Origin: Desulfitobacterium dehalogenans ATCC 51507
GTDB lineage: Bacteria > Bacillota > Desulfitobacteriia > Desulfitobacteriales > Desulfitobacteriaceae
Length of the DNA stretch: 64,000 nucleotides
NCBI RefSeq assembly: GCF_000243155.2
Contig: NC_018017.1
Location: 2,232,001 to 2,296,000 of the forward strand
Direction: 5' to 3'
Both the position numbers and the translations under genes were made by a program. Below are positions 7,534 to 14,848 of the stretch, piece by piece. Below the pieces are notes generated by a model. That model was not told the origin of the DNA. It saw nothing but the letters and a program-made list of their open reading frames with translations, and did not search any database. The stretch's first letter is position 1. The number at the start of each line of letters is the position of its first letter.

Positions 7534-9546
7534 TTAGGGTGAGGGTGGCGGTTCTTCTGTTTGTTCTAAAATTTCATCCAAGGTGGAAAATTCAACATTA
7601 ACCACTGTACCCGCGTTGACTATCTTTCCGGGCTGTGGATTTTGTCCCCCAACAAGACCTGTTCCGGAGAAATGAAAATGAAGCTCTGCTTCTGCCAGTT
7701 TCTCCCCTGCCTGCCGCATGGTTAACCCCGTTAAATCAGGGACAATGGTCTCCCCTTTTAAAGGTGTCCGTTCAGGGATGACTTCCCCCGGTGCGGGGCG
7801 TTCAAAGCTTATTTCCGGTATCTCACTCACAGCACTTTGAGTTTCACTGGACACAGGAATACCATAATATTGGAGTGTCCCTTCGATAATCGTTTTGGCA
7901 ACAGGTCCTGCTAAGGTTCCCCCCTGATGACTCTCTCCCTGAGGGGTATCGATGAGGATCAGAATAGCAATCTTAGGGTTATCTGTAGGGGCATAGGCTG
8001 CGAAAGAAGCGATAAAATCCGTTTTGGAATATCCTCCGGTTTCCGGATCCACTTTTTGGGCGGTTCCTGTCTTGCCGGCTACCCGAATGCCGGGGATTTT
8101 TGCTCTTCCGCCGGTACCCTCATCGACCACCGCTTCAAGAACGGCTGTCATCTGTTCTGCCGTTGATTTAGAGATAACTTGGCGAATGGGTTGCGGATTA
8201 TTCTGTTGAATGGTTCCGTCTGGAAAAGTAATTTTATCAACGATATAGGGTTTGTAGAGAGTTCCACCATTGGCAATACTGGATATTGCTGTTAACAGCT
8301 GAACGGGAGTAACCAGGTTAGCCTGCCCGAAGGACATGGTGGCCATATCAATATCCCGAGCCTCATTCTGAGGGACGAGGAGCCCGCTTTCTTCCCCGGT
8401 GATATCAATCCCCGTCCGGCTTCCGAAGCCAAAAGCTTTTAGGTAAGTATAAAAGGTTTCTTTACCTAAATTCATCCCTACTTTAGCCAGAACCACATTG
8501 GAAGAGAGCATCATTCCTTTGGTAAATGTCACTTCTCCATGAGGTCGGAAATCGGAGTCCCAGTTGGTTATGTAACGTGGACCAATTTGTATGTAGCCCG
8601 GGTCTTCAAAGAGATCATCCGGCTTCAAAGTTCCCTCTTCCAATGCTGCAGCACCCGTGATGATTTTAAAGGTGGAACCGGGTTCATAAGACATACTGAT
8701 GGTCAAATTGCGGCGTTCTTCGGGCTGAGTGGATGAATAGTCATTGGGATTGTAGGAAGGTCGTGATCCCATTCCCAAAATCCTCCCCGTCATGGGATCC
8801 ATAGCCAAAATGGCTATATGTTTTCCTTGGGTCGTCTCCAAAAGCTGATCTAATTGCTGCTCAATAAGATGCTGTATCGTTGATTCCAAGGTAAGCTGCA
8901 GATCTGCCCCTTTCATAGCAGGCTCATTAAGCTGAGAAGGATTAAGGAGAGATTGCTGTGAGGAATAGCCTGGGGTACCATAGAGTTCCTTATCATAAAA
9001 GGATTCCAACCCTTCGGCCCCTTTCCCATCTAAGGTCACAATCCCTAACACGGATGCAGCTAACCTATCCATTGGATAGACACGTTTCTGTTGGTCGCTA
9101 AACCCGATACCCGGCAGCTTGAGTGCCTTGATTTCCTCAGTTTTTTCCAGACTCACATGGTTGGCAATATTTACCCAAGCCAGGTCTTTATTTAGTTTTT
9201 CCAGGATAGCATCTTTGTCTATACCTAATACTTCACTAAGTTTCACGGCTATATCTTCTTTAGTCCAATTGGTTTGCTCTTTCTCAATGAGATCATTGAT
9301 AGCCCGTGGATCCCCATAGACCTCTTTGACAGGTATACTTTGGGCTAAGACATTGCCTTGAGCATCTAAGATTTTTCCCCTTTCAGGCTGCAGACTTTCA
9401 CTACTGGTTCTTCTTTCGATCCCTTTGGCCTTGAGCTCAGAGGCATCGATAACCTGTAGCATAAATAACCGACCGACGATGATAGCCGCCGATAGAATTA
9501 AGAATATATAAAGAATTTTTTCTCGAGAAAAATAGTTACGTTTCAT
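7534..9546 (-). CDS. Class B penicillin-binding protein with PASTA domain (SpoVD/PBP2-like transpeptidase)
   Basis: About 670 residues. A membrane anchor near the N-terminus (ILYIFLILSAAIIVGRLFML) precedes a PBP dimerisation domain and the transpeptidase domain with its SxxK serine (EPGSTFKIITG), SSN motif (MLSSNVVLAK) and KTGTAQK. One C-terminal PASTA domain follows (VPDLTGLTMRQAGEKL). This layout matches SpoVD and division-type PBP2 proteins, which cross-link peptidoglycan at the septum or the spore cortex. It is not next to mur or mra genes here, so it is probably a second paralogue. I prefer ATG 9546 (GGGGAAGG just upstream, rather close); ATG 9579 lacks a site. Confidence 0.88.
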   Translation of the reverse strand: MKRNYFSREKILYIFLILSAAIIVGRLFMLQVIDASELKAKGIERRTSSESLQPERGKILDAQGNVLAQSIPVKEVYGDPRAINDLIEKEQTNWTKEDIAVKLSEVLGIDKDAILEKLNKDLAWVNIANHVSLEKTEEIKALKLPGIGFSDQQKRVYPMDRLAASVLGIVTLDGKGAEGLESFYDKELYGTPGYSSQQSLLNPSQLNEPAMKGADLQLTLESTIQHLIEQQLDQLLETTQGKHIAILAMDPMTGRILGMGSRPSYNPNDYSSTQPEERRNLTISMSYEPGSTFKIITGAAALEEGTLKPDDLFEDPGYIQIGPRYITNWDSDFRPHGEVTFTKGMMLSSNVVLAKVGMNLGKETFYTYLKAFGFGSRTGIDITGEESGLLVPQNEARDIDMATMSFGQANLVTPVQLLTAISSIANGGTLYKPYIVDKITFPDGTIQQNNPQPIRQVISKSTAEQMTAVLEAVVDEGTGGRAKIPGIRVAGKTGTAQKVDPETGGYSKTDFIASFAAYAPTDNPKIAILILIDTPQGESHQGGTLAGPVAKTIIEGTLQYYGIPVSSETQSAVSEIPEISFERPAPGEVIPERTPLKGETIVPDLTGLTMRQAGEKLAEAELHFHFSGTGLVGGQNPQPGKIVNAGTVVNVEFSTLDEILEQTEEPPPSP

Positions 9547-9634
9547 AAACCTTCCCCACCGTTTATAACCTATTTTCATGCAAACACTATTATATCATTC
9601 TTTACCAATAGTATGAGATTATTTATTAAAGAAA

Positions 9635-9695
9635 GCCCATGTTTTCTTAACTATCGATGGTCTTGTAAGTACCACCTTGCTAAGAAACCATGAGC
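9635..9695. repeat. Inverted repeat between the rhomboid and PBP genes
   Basis: GCCCATGTTTTCTTA (9635-9649) pairs with TAAGAAACCATGAGC (9681-9695), 13 of 15 positions. It could form a hairpin in the transcript running from the rhomboid gene towards the PBP gene. There is no clean T-run, so it may be a weak terminator or a leader structure. Confidence 0.4.
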
Positions 9696-9745
9696 TCTGT
9701 ACTTATTTTGTCCTTTATCGATAATTGCATACCGTCAATTCAGTG

Positions 9746-10702
9746 TTATTTCATGGAAAATATCCAAGTTAAAAGCATACCGCTTACTAGGCCTCCCATA
9801 TGGGCATAAACATCGATTCCTGTTTGAAAAAAGCCAAGGCTTAAATTAATCAAAATAACGACTGCCAGACTTTTCCCAAAACCCGATTTCCAAAGAAAGG
9901 GCTTACGGCGGGAATAAACCACTAAAGCACCTAAGATACCAAAAATCGCCCCTGAAGCCCCGGCGGAAATAGCATCTGTAAAAAGAAAACTGGCAACCGA
10001 ACCCAGGATTCCGCTGAGAATATAAACCGTGATATAACGAATTCGTCCCAGCAATTCTTCGGCAATAGGTCCTAAAGCCCATAGTGCATAAAGATTAAAA
10101 GCTAGATGAAGAAAACCAATATGCAGGAACATGCTTGTAAATAACCGCCAATATTCACCCTGAATAATGAGTGCATTGACTTTAGCACCAAATAAAATCA
10201 GAACTCCGGTTCGAGTGGAGCCCCCAGCTAAGGTCATCAAGGCGAAGACAATAAGGTTTATGGCGATGAGAGTGTAGGTTAAATACGGACGTCGTTGAGC
10301 TTCCTTAGACCTTATGACTTCTGAAGAATCCCCCACGGAGGAGCCTTGAGAATCGGATTCAAGATAGGACAATACCCTATTTAAATGCTCTCTTTTGGCC
10401 GTTGCCGGGGAAGCAAAAATGGACCCTGTCTGTAGATCAATAAACCAGGCTTGAATTCCTTTTAAAGAAGGTTGGGTTAGATCCTGGGAAGACAAGCCTT
10501 CCGGACATAAGATAATCGCTTCCCAATGCTTTGTGGAAGGATATGCCGAGAATGAAGCCTGAGGTCCTTCCAAGGGAGAACCTTTCTTAAAAAAAGCAAA
10601 AAGCAGTCCATTCTCCTCTTTACGGGCAATAATCCACTGATCCGAATCCTTCTCAATGGACCAAAGATCCTCATGAAGCCCGCGAATAATGCGCTCGAGG
10701 AT
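9746..10702 (-). CDS. Rhomboid-family intramembrane serine protease, apparent ATC start
   Basis: The membrane domain has six or seven helices with the rhomboid catalytic pair: serine in GASGAIFG and histidine in AHMGGL, plus HLAFNLYALW. Rhomboids cut substrates within the lipid bilayer. About 120 cytoplasmic residues precede the first helix. The only standard start codon in frame is TTG at 10573, without a ribosome site. The frame stays open and coding-like upstream (for example HEDLWSIEK, DQWIIARKEENG) to an AAAGGAGG at 10710-10717; seven bases after it is ATC (10702), then CTC GAG. I therefore extend the gene to a probable non-standard ATC start. A lost ATG or a sequencing error are the alternatives. 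Confidence 0.78.
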   Translation of the reverse strand: MLERIIRGLHEDLWSIEKDSDQWIIARKEENGLLFAFFKKGSPLEGPQASFSAYPSTKHWEAIILCPEGLSSQDLTQPSLKGIQAWFIDLQTGSIFASPATAKREHLNRVLSYLESDSQGSSVGDSSEVIRSKEAQRRPYLTYTLIAINLIVFALMTLAGGSTRTGVLILFGAKVNALIIQGEYWRLFTSMFLHIGFLHLAFNLYALWALGPIAEELLGRIRYITVYILSGILGSVASFLFTDAISAGASGAIFGILGALVVYSRRKPFLWKSGFGKSLAVVILINLSLGFFQTGIDVYAHMGGLVSGMLLTWIFSMK

Positions 10703-10780
10703 AACAAGCCCTCCTTTACAAAAATTTAACTATGTTTTCCGATAATCTTATTCTATAGGGATGACCGGGGGTTTGTCAAA

Positions 10781-10821
10781 ACAGTAAAGAGGCAGCGGAA
10801 ATTCCACTACCCCTTTACTGT
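10781..10821 (-). terminator. Intrinsic terminator of the fixABCX operon
   Basis: An 18-bp stem (ACAGTAAAG... with ...CTTTACTGT) carries three G-U pairs that only work on the minus-strand RNA, followed by TTTTGAC. It lies 33 bases after fixX. Confidence 0.9.
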
Positions 10822-10853
10822 CTTAACAAAAAAAGATTATTACGAATCAAAAA

Positions 10854-11132
10854 TCAACCGTTCTTCCAGGAGACTCCGAAACCGCCCCGTGGATAATCCC
10901 ATTGAATATTGCCATGAGGGCAAGCTACACGGCAGGTACCGCATTCCAGACAGCCTTCATACCCAACGGCAATACGGTTCTCTTCTTCATCCCAGTCGTA
11001 GACATGGGCAGGGCAAATAAAAGTACATACCCTGTCTTTGCACTTTAAACAAAGATCTCCGTTGATGATTTTAATGTGATTTAATTTGTCTGTGTTAAAG
11101 CGCACCAAATACAATTTATCATCTAATTTCAT
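10854..11132 (-). CDS. fixX: FixX-type ferredoxin of the electron-bifurcating ETF complex
   Basis: The 92-residue iron-sulfur protein has a 4Fe-4S binding set CLECGTCRVACP and a partial second set CLKCKDRVCTFICP, the FixX pattern. It partners FixC, the ETF:quinone oxidoreductase, and receives electrons from it. The start ATG at 11132 has GGAGGG seven bases upstream and overlaps the fixC stop as ATGA, indicating coupled translation. It is the last gene of fixABCX and is followed by a terminator. Known FixABCX complexes split electrons from NADH to quinone and to ferredoxin or flavodoxin; that activity here is inferred. Confidence 0.93.
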   Translation of the reverse strand: MKLDDKLYLVRFNTDKLNHIKIINGDLCLKCKDRVCTFICPAHVYDWDEEENRIAVGYEGCLECGTCRVACPHGNIQWDYPRGGFGVSWKNG

Positions 11133-12421
11133 TTCAGTGCCCTCCAAGCATTAAACATATCTTTGACAAGCCCAGTCTTGGTCCGCTTCTTAAACATCAT
11201 ATCCATTATATTGCTGAACACTTGTGCCTTCGGTGTGCCATCTGCAGTGAAGTACATCCGAGCTGCTTGGTTAAGGATTTCAGGATATTGGCCCAGCAAA
11301 TGAGGATTGGACTCTATGAAAGGCATGAGCTTTCTAAACTTATAAAGGTCTTTGATAACAAAAGAGTCACGGAGACGGGTCTCATAGACACTCATACCAT
11401 GTGCACTGATATCTCCGGATTGAATGGCTTCAGCAGCTACTTTTCCGGCAATTTTACCAGAAACCATAGCTAAGTTGGAGCCTTCACGATTCAAACCGTT
11501 AACGAACATGGCTGTATCACCAACTACCATAACCCCTTGGCGATAAAGCTTCGGTATAGCATTGTAACCGCCTTCCGGGATCAGGTGAGCCAAGTATTCC
11601 TTGGTTTCCCCACCTTGCAGCAATCTTTTTACATAAGGTTTAGCTTTTAAGTTTTCCAAGAGATCATTAGGTGACCATCCCTTTTCAGACATAGAGTGAA
11701 CCATGGCCCCAACCCCAATGGAGAGGGAGTTTTTGTTGGTATAGATGAAGGATGTTCCCATCATTCCATCCGTAGAATCACCGAAAAGTTCGATGGTTGC
11801 CCCTTCATGAGACTCCAGGCAGAAGCGATCTTCGATTTTCTCAGGGGGAAGTTCAATAATTTCTTTAACCACAACGGCCATATTCTCAGGGCGCAGAGGC
11901 TTGGCAAGCCCAGCCTTGCAAGCTAAGAAATTATTAGCCCCTTCCGCTAAGATGACAACTTTAGCTCCCAGGTCTCCTTCAGCACGACCTGTGCGAACAC
12001 CGACCACATCATCGCCGTGATAGAGGAGATCCTCAACCAGAGTCTCAGTGATGATCATAGCCCCAGCCTTAACAGCTTGATCGGCCAGCCAGCGGTCAAA
12101 TTTTACCCTTAATACTGTGTGAGCATTATAAGGTGTTTGTCCCCAGGCCGGATCGCGATAACCGGCGGTGAGTATTTCATCTTTGCTTAAGAAAGCGTAG
12201 CGTTGCTCGATAACCGGTCTTTCCAACGGAGCTTCCTTCCAAAAGTCAGGTACCACTTCATTGGTAGCCTGAGTATAGAGTACCCCACCCATAACATTTT
12301 TAGTACCGGGATAGTCTCCCCGTTCAATAACAGCAGTCTTCATTCCGGCTTGTGCGGCACTAATGGCAGCAGATAGGCCGGCAGGACCGCCTCCAACGAC
12401 GATTACATCAAACTTTTCCAT
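11129..12421 (-). CDS. fixC: FixC, ETF-quinone oxidoreductase-like flavoprotein
   Basis: The 430-residue FAD protein has the N-terminal dinucleotide-binding motif VGGGPAGLSAAISAAQAG and a second FAD contact GDTAMFVNGLNREGSNLA. It is the quinone-reducing member of the FixABCX complex, facing the membrane quinone pool and passing electrons with FixX. Start ATG is preceded by AAGGAGGG. It sits 11 bases after fixB and overlaps fixX. Length and motifs match FixC; the insertion patterns of geranylgeranyl reductases, the main look-alikes, are excluded by the fix context. Confidence 0.95.
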   Translation of the reverse strand: MEKFDVIVVGGGPAGLSAAISAAQAGMKTAVIERGDYPGTKNVMGGVLYTQATNEVVPDFWKEAPLERPVIEQRYAFLSKDEILTAGYRDPAWGQTPYNAHTVLRVKFDRWLADQAVKAGAMIITETLVEDLLYHGDDVVGVRTGRAEGDLGAKVVILAEGANNFLACKAGLAKPLRPENMAVVVKEIIELPPEKIEDRFCLESHEGATIELFGDSTDGMMGTSFIYTNKNSLSIGVGAMVHSMSEKGWSPNDLLENLKAKPYVKRLLQGGETKEYLAHLIPEGGYNAIPKLYRQGVMVVGDTAMFVNGLNREGSNLAMVSGKIAGKVAAEAIQSGDISAHGMSVYETRLRDSFVIKDLYKFRKLMPFIESNPHLLGQYPEILNQAARMYFTADGTPKAQVFSNIMDMMFKKRTKTGLVKDMFNAWRALK

Positions 12422-12432
12422 GTTGGCCCTCC

Positions 12433-13722
12433 TTATTTCGCCAAGCCGTGCTGTAGGCGTTTCTTAAACTCAGCTGTTAAAGCTGGTACGACCTCATTAA
12501 GATCTCCCACGATTCCGTAGGTTGCAACACGGAATATTGCAGCATCGGGATCGTTATTGATAGCAATAATGCTGTCGGATGTTTCCATTCCCACTAAGTG
12601 CTGGATAGCTCCAGAGATACCGATGGCAATATAGAGCTTTGGTCGAACCGTTACACCTGTTTGACCAACTTGCCGGTCATGGGTAATCCAACCTGCTTCC
12701 ACTGCACCACGGGTTCCCGCAAGGGTTGCACCGAGTACTTCAGCTAATTCCTCTGCTAGAACCATGTTTTTCTTAGAGGCAAGCCCTAAGCCGACAGCCA
12801 CGAGGATCTCAGCTTTGTCTAAGAAGATGCTTTTCGCATCGCCTTTAATAAAGTCAACAATTTTTGTTAAGATTTCATCTTCTGCCATTCCTAGCTCTTC
12901 ACGAACCACTTCACCTGTCCGGCCCTCAACTCGTTCAGGCATGGCCATAACCCTGGGACGGACCGTGGCCATTTGTGGACGGCGGGTTTTACAGAGAATG
13001 GTCGCCATGATATTGCCGCCGAAAGCAGGACGGGTCTGCAGCAAAAGCTTGGAATTAGGATCAATACTCAACACGGTGCAATCAGCTGTTAAGCCTGTTT
13101 GCATCTTTGTCGCAACAACAGGGAATACGTCACGTCCCATGGCGGTAGCACCCATGAGGATAATCTCAGGCTGGTACCTGCGAACGAGATCGGTGATCGC
13201 TTCGGCATAAGGCTGTGTCCGATAATCCTTGAGAACAGGATCATCCACCACATAGACTTTTTCTGCTCCGTGGGCAAAAGCTTCCGGAATAACGGCTTCC
13301 ACATCATGACCTACGAGGACACCGGCTAATTCACAACCAATATCATTAGCCAGCTTGCGTCCTTCACCCAGAAGTTCCCAGGAAACAGGAGCCACTTCGC
13401 CGCGGTTATATTCTATGACGACCCATACCCCACTCCAAACATCTCCACCAGGGACAGGTGCTGCTTTCTTCTCTACCTTTGCTGCAGGTGCACTTCCTTG
13501 AGATGGCTCAGGGGAGGTTTCTTTTGTTTCCTCAGCACTTTTTCCGGCTCCTTCAGGTAAAGAGAGAATATTGCTGGGACAAGAACTTACGCAGTCCCCA
13601 CATTCGGTACATTTTCCGGCATCGACGACTACGCCGCTACCCCCTAATTCCAAGGCTTCGACGGGGCATTCCCCGACACAAATTCCACAACTAATACAGC
13701 CAGGACCTATGATAACTGCCAT
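12433..13722 (-). CDS. fixB: FixB, electron-transfer flavoprotein alpha subunit with N-terminal two-cluster ferredoxin
   Basis: The 429-residue protein fuses two domains. Residues 1-60 hold two 4Fe-4S clusters (CISCGICVGECP and CTECGDCVSSCP), followed by an acidic/proline-alanine linker. The rest is an ETF alpha subunit with the FAD-binding C-terminus (GAVEAGWI, QVGQTG, GISGAIQHLVGM). The fused ferredoxin is known in clostridial-type EtfA proteins and gives an extra electron relay. Start ATG overlaps the fixA TAA (TAATG). It forms a heterodimer with FixA in the cytoplasm. Confidence 0.95.
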   Translation of the reverse strand: MAVIIGPGCISCGICVGECPVEALELGGSGVVVDAGKCTECGDCVSSCPSNILSLPEGAGKSAEETKETSPEPSQGSAPAAKVEKKAAPVPGGDVWSGVWVVIEYNRGEVAPVSWELLGEGRKLANDIGCELAGVLVGHDVEAVIPEAFAHGAEKVYVVDDPVLKDYRTQPYAEAITDLVRRYQPEIILMGATAMGRDVFPVVATKMQTGLTADCTVLSIDPNSKLLLQTRPAFGGNIMATILCKTRRPQMATVRPRVMAMPERVEGRTGEVVREELGMAEDEILTKIVDFIKGDAKSIFLDKAEILVAVGLGLASKKNMVLAEELAEVLGATLAGTRGAVEAGWITHDRQVGQTGVTVRPKLYIAIGISGAIQHLVGMETSDSIIAINNDPDAAIFRVATYGIVGDLNEVVPALTAEFKKRLQHGLAK

Positions 13723-14555
13723 TACCGATTGCCTCCCTTCGCAGCGGGATTAACCATGATAATATTATGCTGGAACATTTTCTCCACCACTTGGGCGGCT
13801 ACACCTTGTGGATCTTTCGTGCCATCAAAGGTTTCTCCACCTGAACGGGCAGGCGGGGCAAAAATCTTATTCACACTGGTGGGCGACCCCTTAAGTCCCA
13901 TTTGAGTCACATCGAACTCAAAGGACTTGGAGTCGATGACTTCAGGTTCATAGGAAGCAGCCTTCATCATATTGGGTAAGGAAGCATAACGCAAATCATT
14001 AAGCTCCTTTTCAACGGTCAGAAGTGCCGGTAATTTAGCTTGTACCACTTCTTTACCTGTTTCAAGCTTACGCTGAACGGTTATGGTATCCTTATTAATA
14101 TCAGTAACTTTAATAACATAAGTCAATTGCGGAAAGCCTAAGCGGCAAGCAATTCCGGGACCTGTCTGAGCAGTATCCCCATCGATAGCTTCCTTGCCGG
14201 CCAATACTAAATCTACAGGTTCTGTTTCATGAATCTTTAAAATGGCTTGGGTTATAATATAAGCTGTTGCCAAAGAATCTGAGCCACCGAATGCCCGATC
14301 GCTTAAAAGAATAGCGCGATCCGCCCCAAAGGACATAGCCTTCCGGAGTGCTTCTTTTGCTTGTGGAGGACCCATTGTGACGATAGTAACTTTCCCGCCC
14401 ATTTTCTCCTTAAGACGGATTGCCTCTTCAAGGGCATGGGCATCATATGGATTAATAATCGATGGTACCCCTTCACGCATTAGCGTGTTCGTTTTGGGGT
14501 CAATCCGAACTTCAGACGAGTCCGGAACTTGTTTTAGACAAACTACGAAATGCAA
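13722..14555 (-). CDS. fixA: FixA, electron-transfer flavoprotein beta subunit
   Basis: The 277-residue ETF beta subunit begins MHFVVCLKQVPDSSEV and carries the AMP/FAD-binding features of the family (GGSDSLATAYI, GKEAIDGDTAQTGPG, the signature QRKLETGKE). It binds NADH-side flavin in bifurcating Fix/Etf complexes. It is the first gene of fixABCX, transcribed from a clear promoter about 60 bases upstream (14612-14640), and runs directly into fixB. Paired with a ferredoxin-fused FixB and with FixC/FixX, it would reduce ferredoxin for the CODH/ACS pathway elsewhere in the window. Confidence 0.95.
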   Translation of the reverse strand: MHFVVCLKQVPDSSEVRIDPKTNTLMREGVPSIINPYDAHALEEAIRLKEKMGGKVTIVTMGPPQAKEALRKAMSFGADRAILLSDRAFGGSDSLATAYIITQAILKIHETEPVDLVLAGKEAIDGDTAQTGPGIACRLGFPQLTYVIKVTDINKDTITVQRKLETGKEVVQAKLPALLTVEKELNDLRYASLPNMMKAASYEPEVIDSKSFEFDVTQMGLKGSPTSVNKIFAPPARSGGETFDGTKDPQGVAAQVVEKMFQHNIIMVNPAAKGGNR

Positions 14556-14611
14556 AAAACTCCCTCCTCTAACCCTTTTTGCTTATAAAAGATACATAAT
14601 CTCACATGTAC

Positions 14612-14640
14612 AGCATAGTACAACAAGAGAAAAAAGACAA
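14612..14640 (-). promoter_or_regulatory. Predicted sigma-A promoter of fixABCX
   Basis: On the minus strand, TTGTCT (rc of 14635-14640), a 17-base spacer and TATGCT (rc of 14612-14617) precede fixA by about 55 bases. Confidence 0.6.
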
Positions 14641-14696
14641 GTCATTTAATTTACAGAATATAATAAAAATTTACTTAATTGTTACAACAAAAAATA

Positions 14697-14725
14697 TTGG
14701 CAATAAAAAACAAAGATAATTATAT
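14697..14725 (+). promoter_or_regulatory. Predicted promoter of the UPF0182 gene
   Basis: TTGGCA (14697-14702), a 17-base spacer and TTATAT (14720-14725) lie in an AT-rich stretch divergent from fixA. The implied leader to the coding start is about 115 bases. Confidence 0.5.
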
Positions 14726-14848
14726 CACAATTTAACTCAAAACCCTAACTATTTTTAGCAATTTTTGAATATAAGAAGATAGGAGTGCAGGGTTTTTCTA
14801 GGATTGGGCAGAATACCTATAGGCAACAACTTCACGAGTAAAGGGGGT

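Noticed and set aside
9655-9685. AAGGTGGTAC on the minus strand, resembling the T-box core
   Set aside because: It departs from the AGGGTGGNACCGCG core and no specifier stem or antiterminator is seen; the downstream gene is a penicillin-binding protein.
12764-13210. A 148-residue plus-strand frame opposite fixB
   Set aside because: Antisense shadow of a clear ETF alpha gene; Ser/Arg-rich nonsense without motifs.
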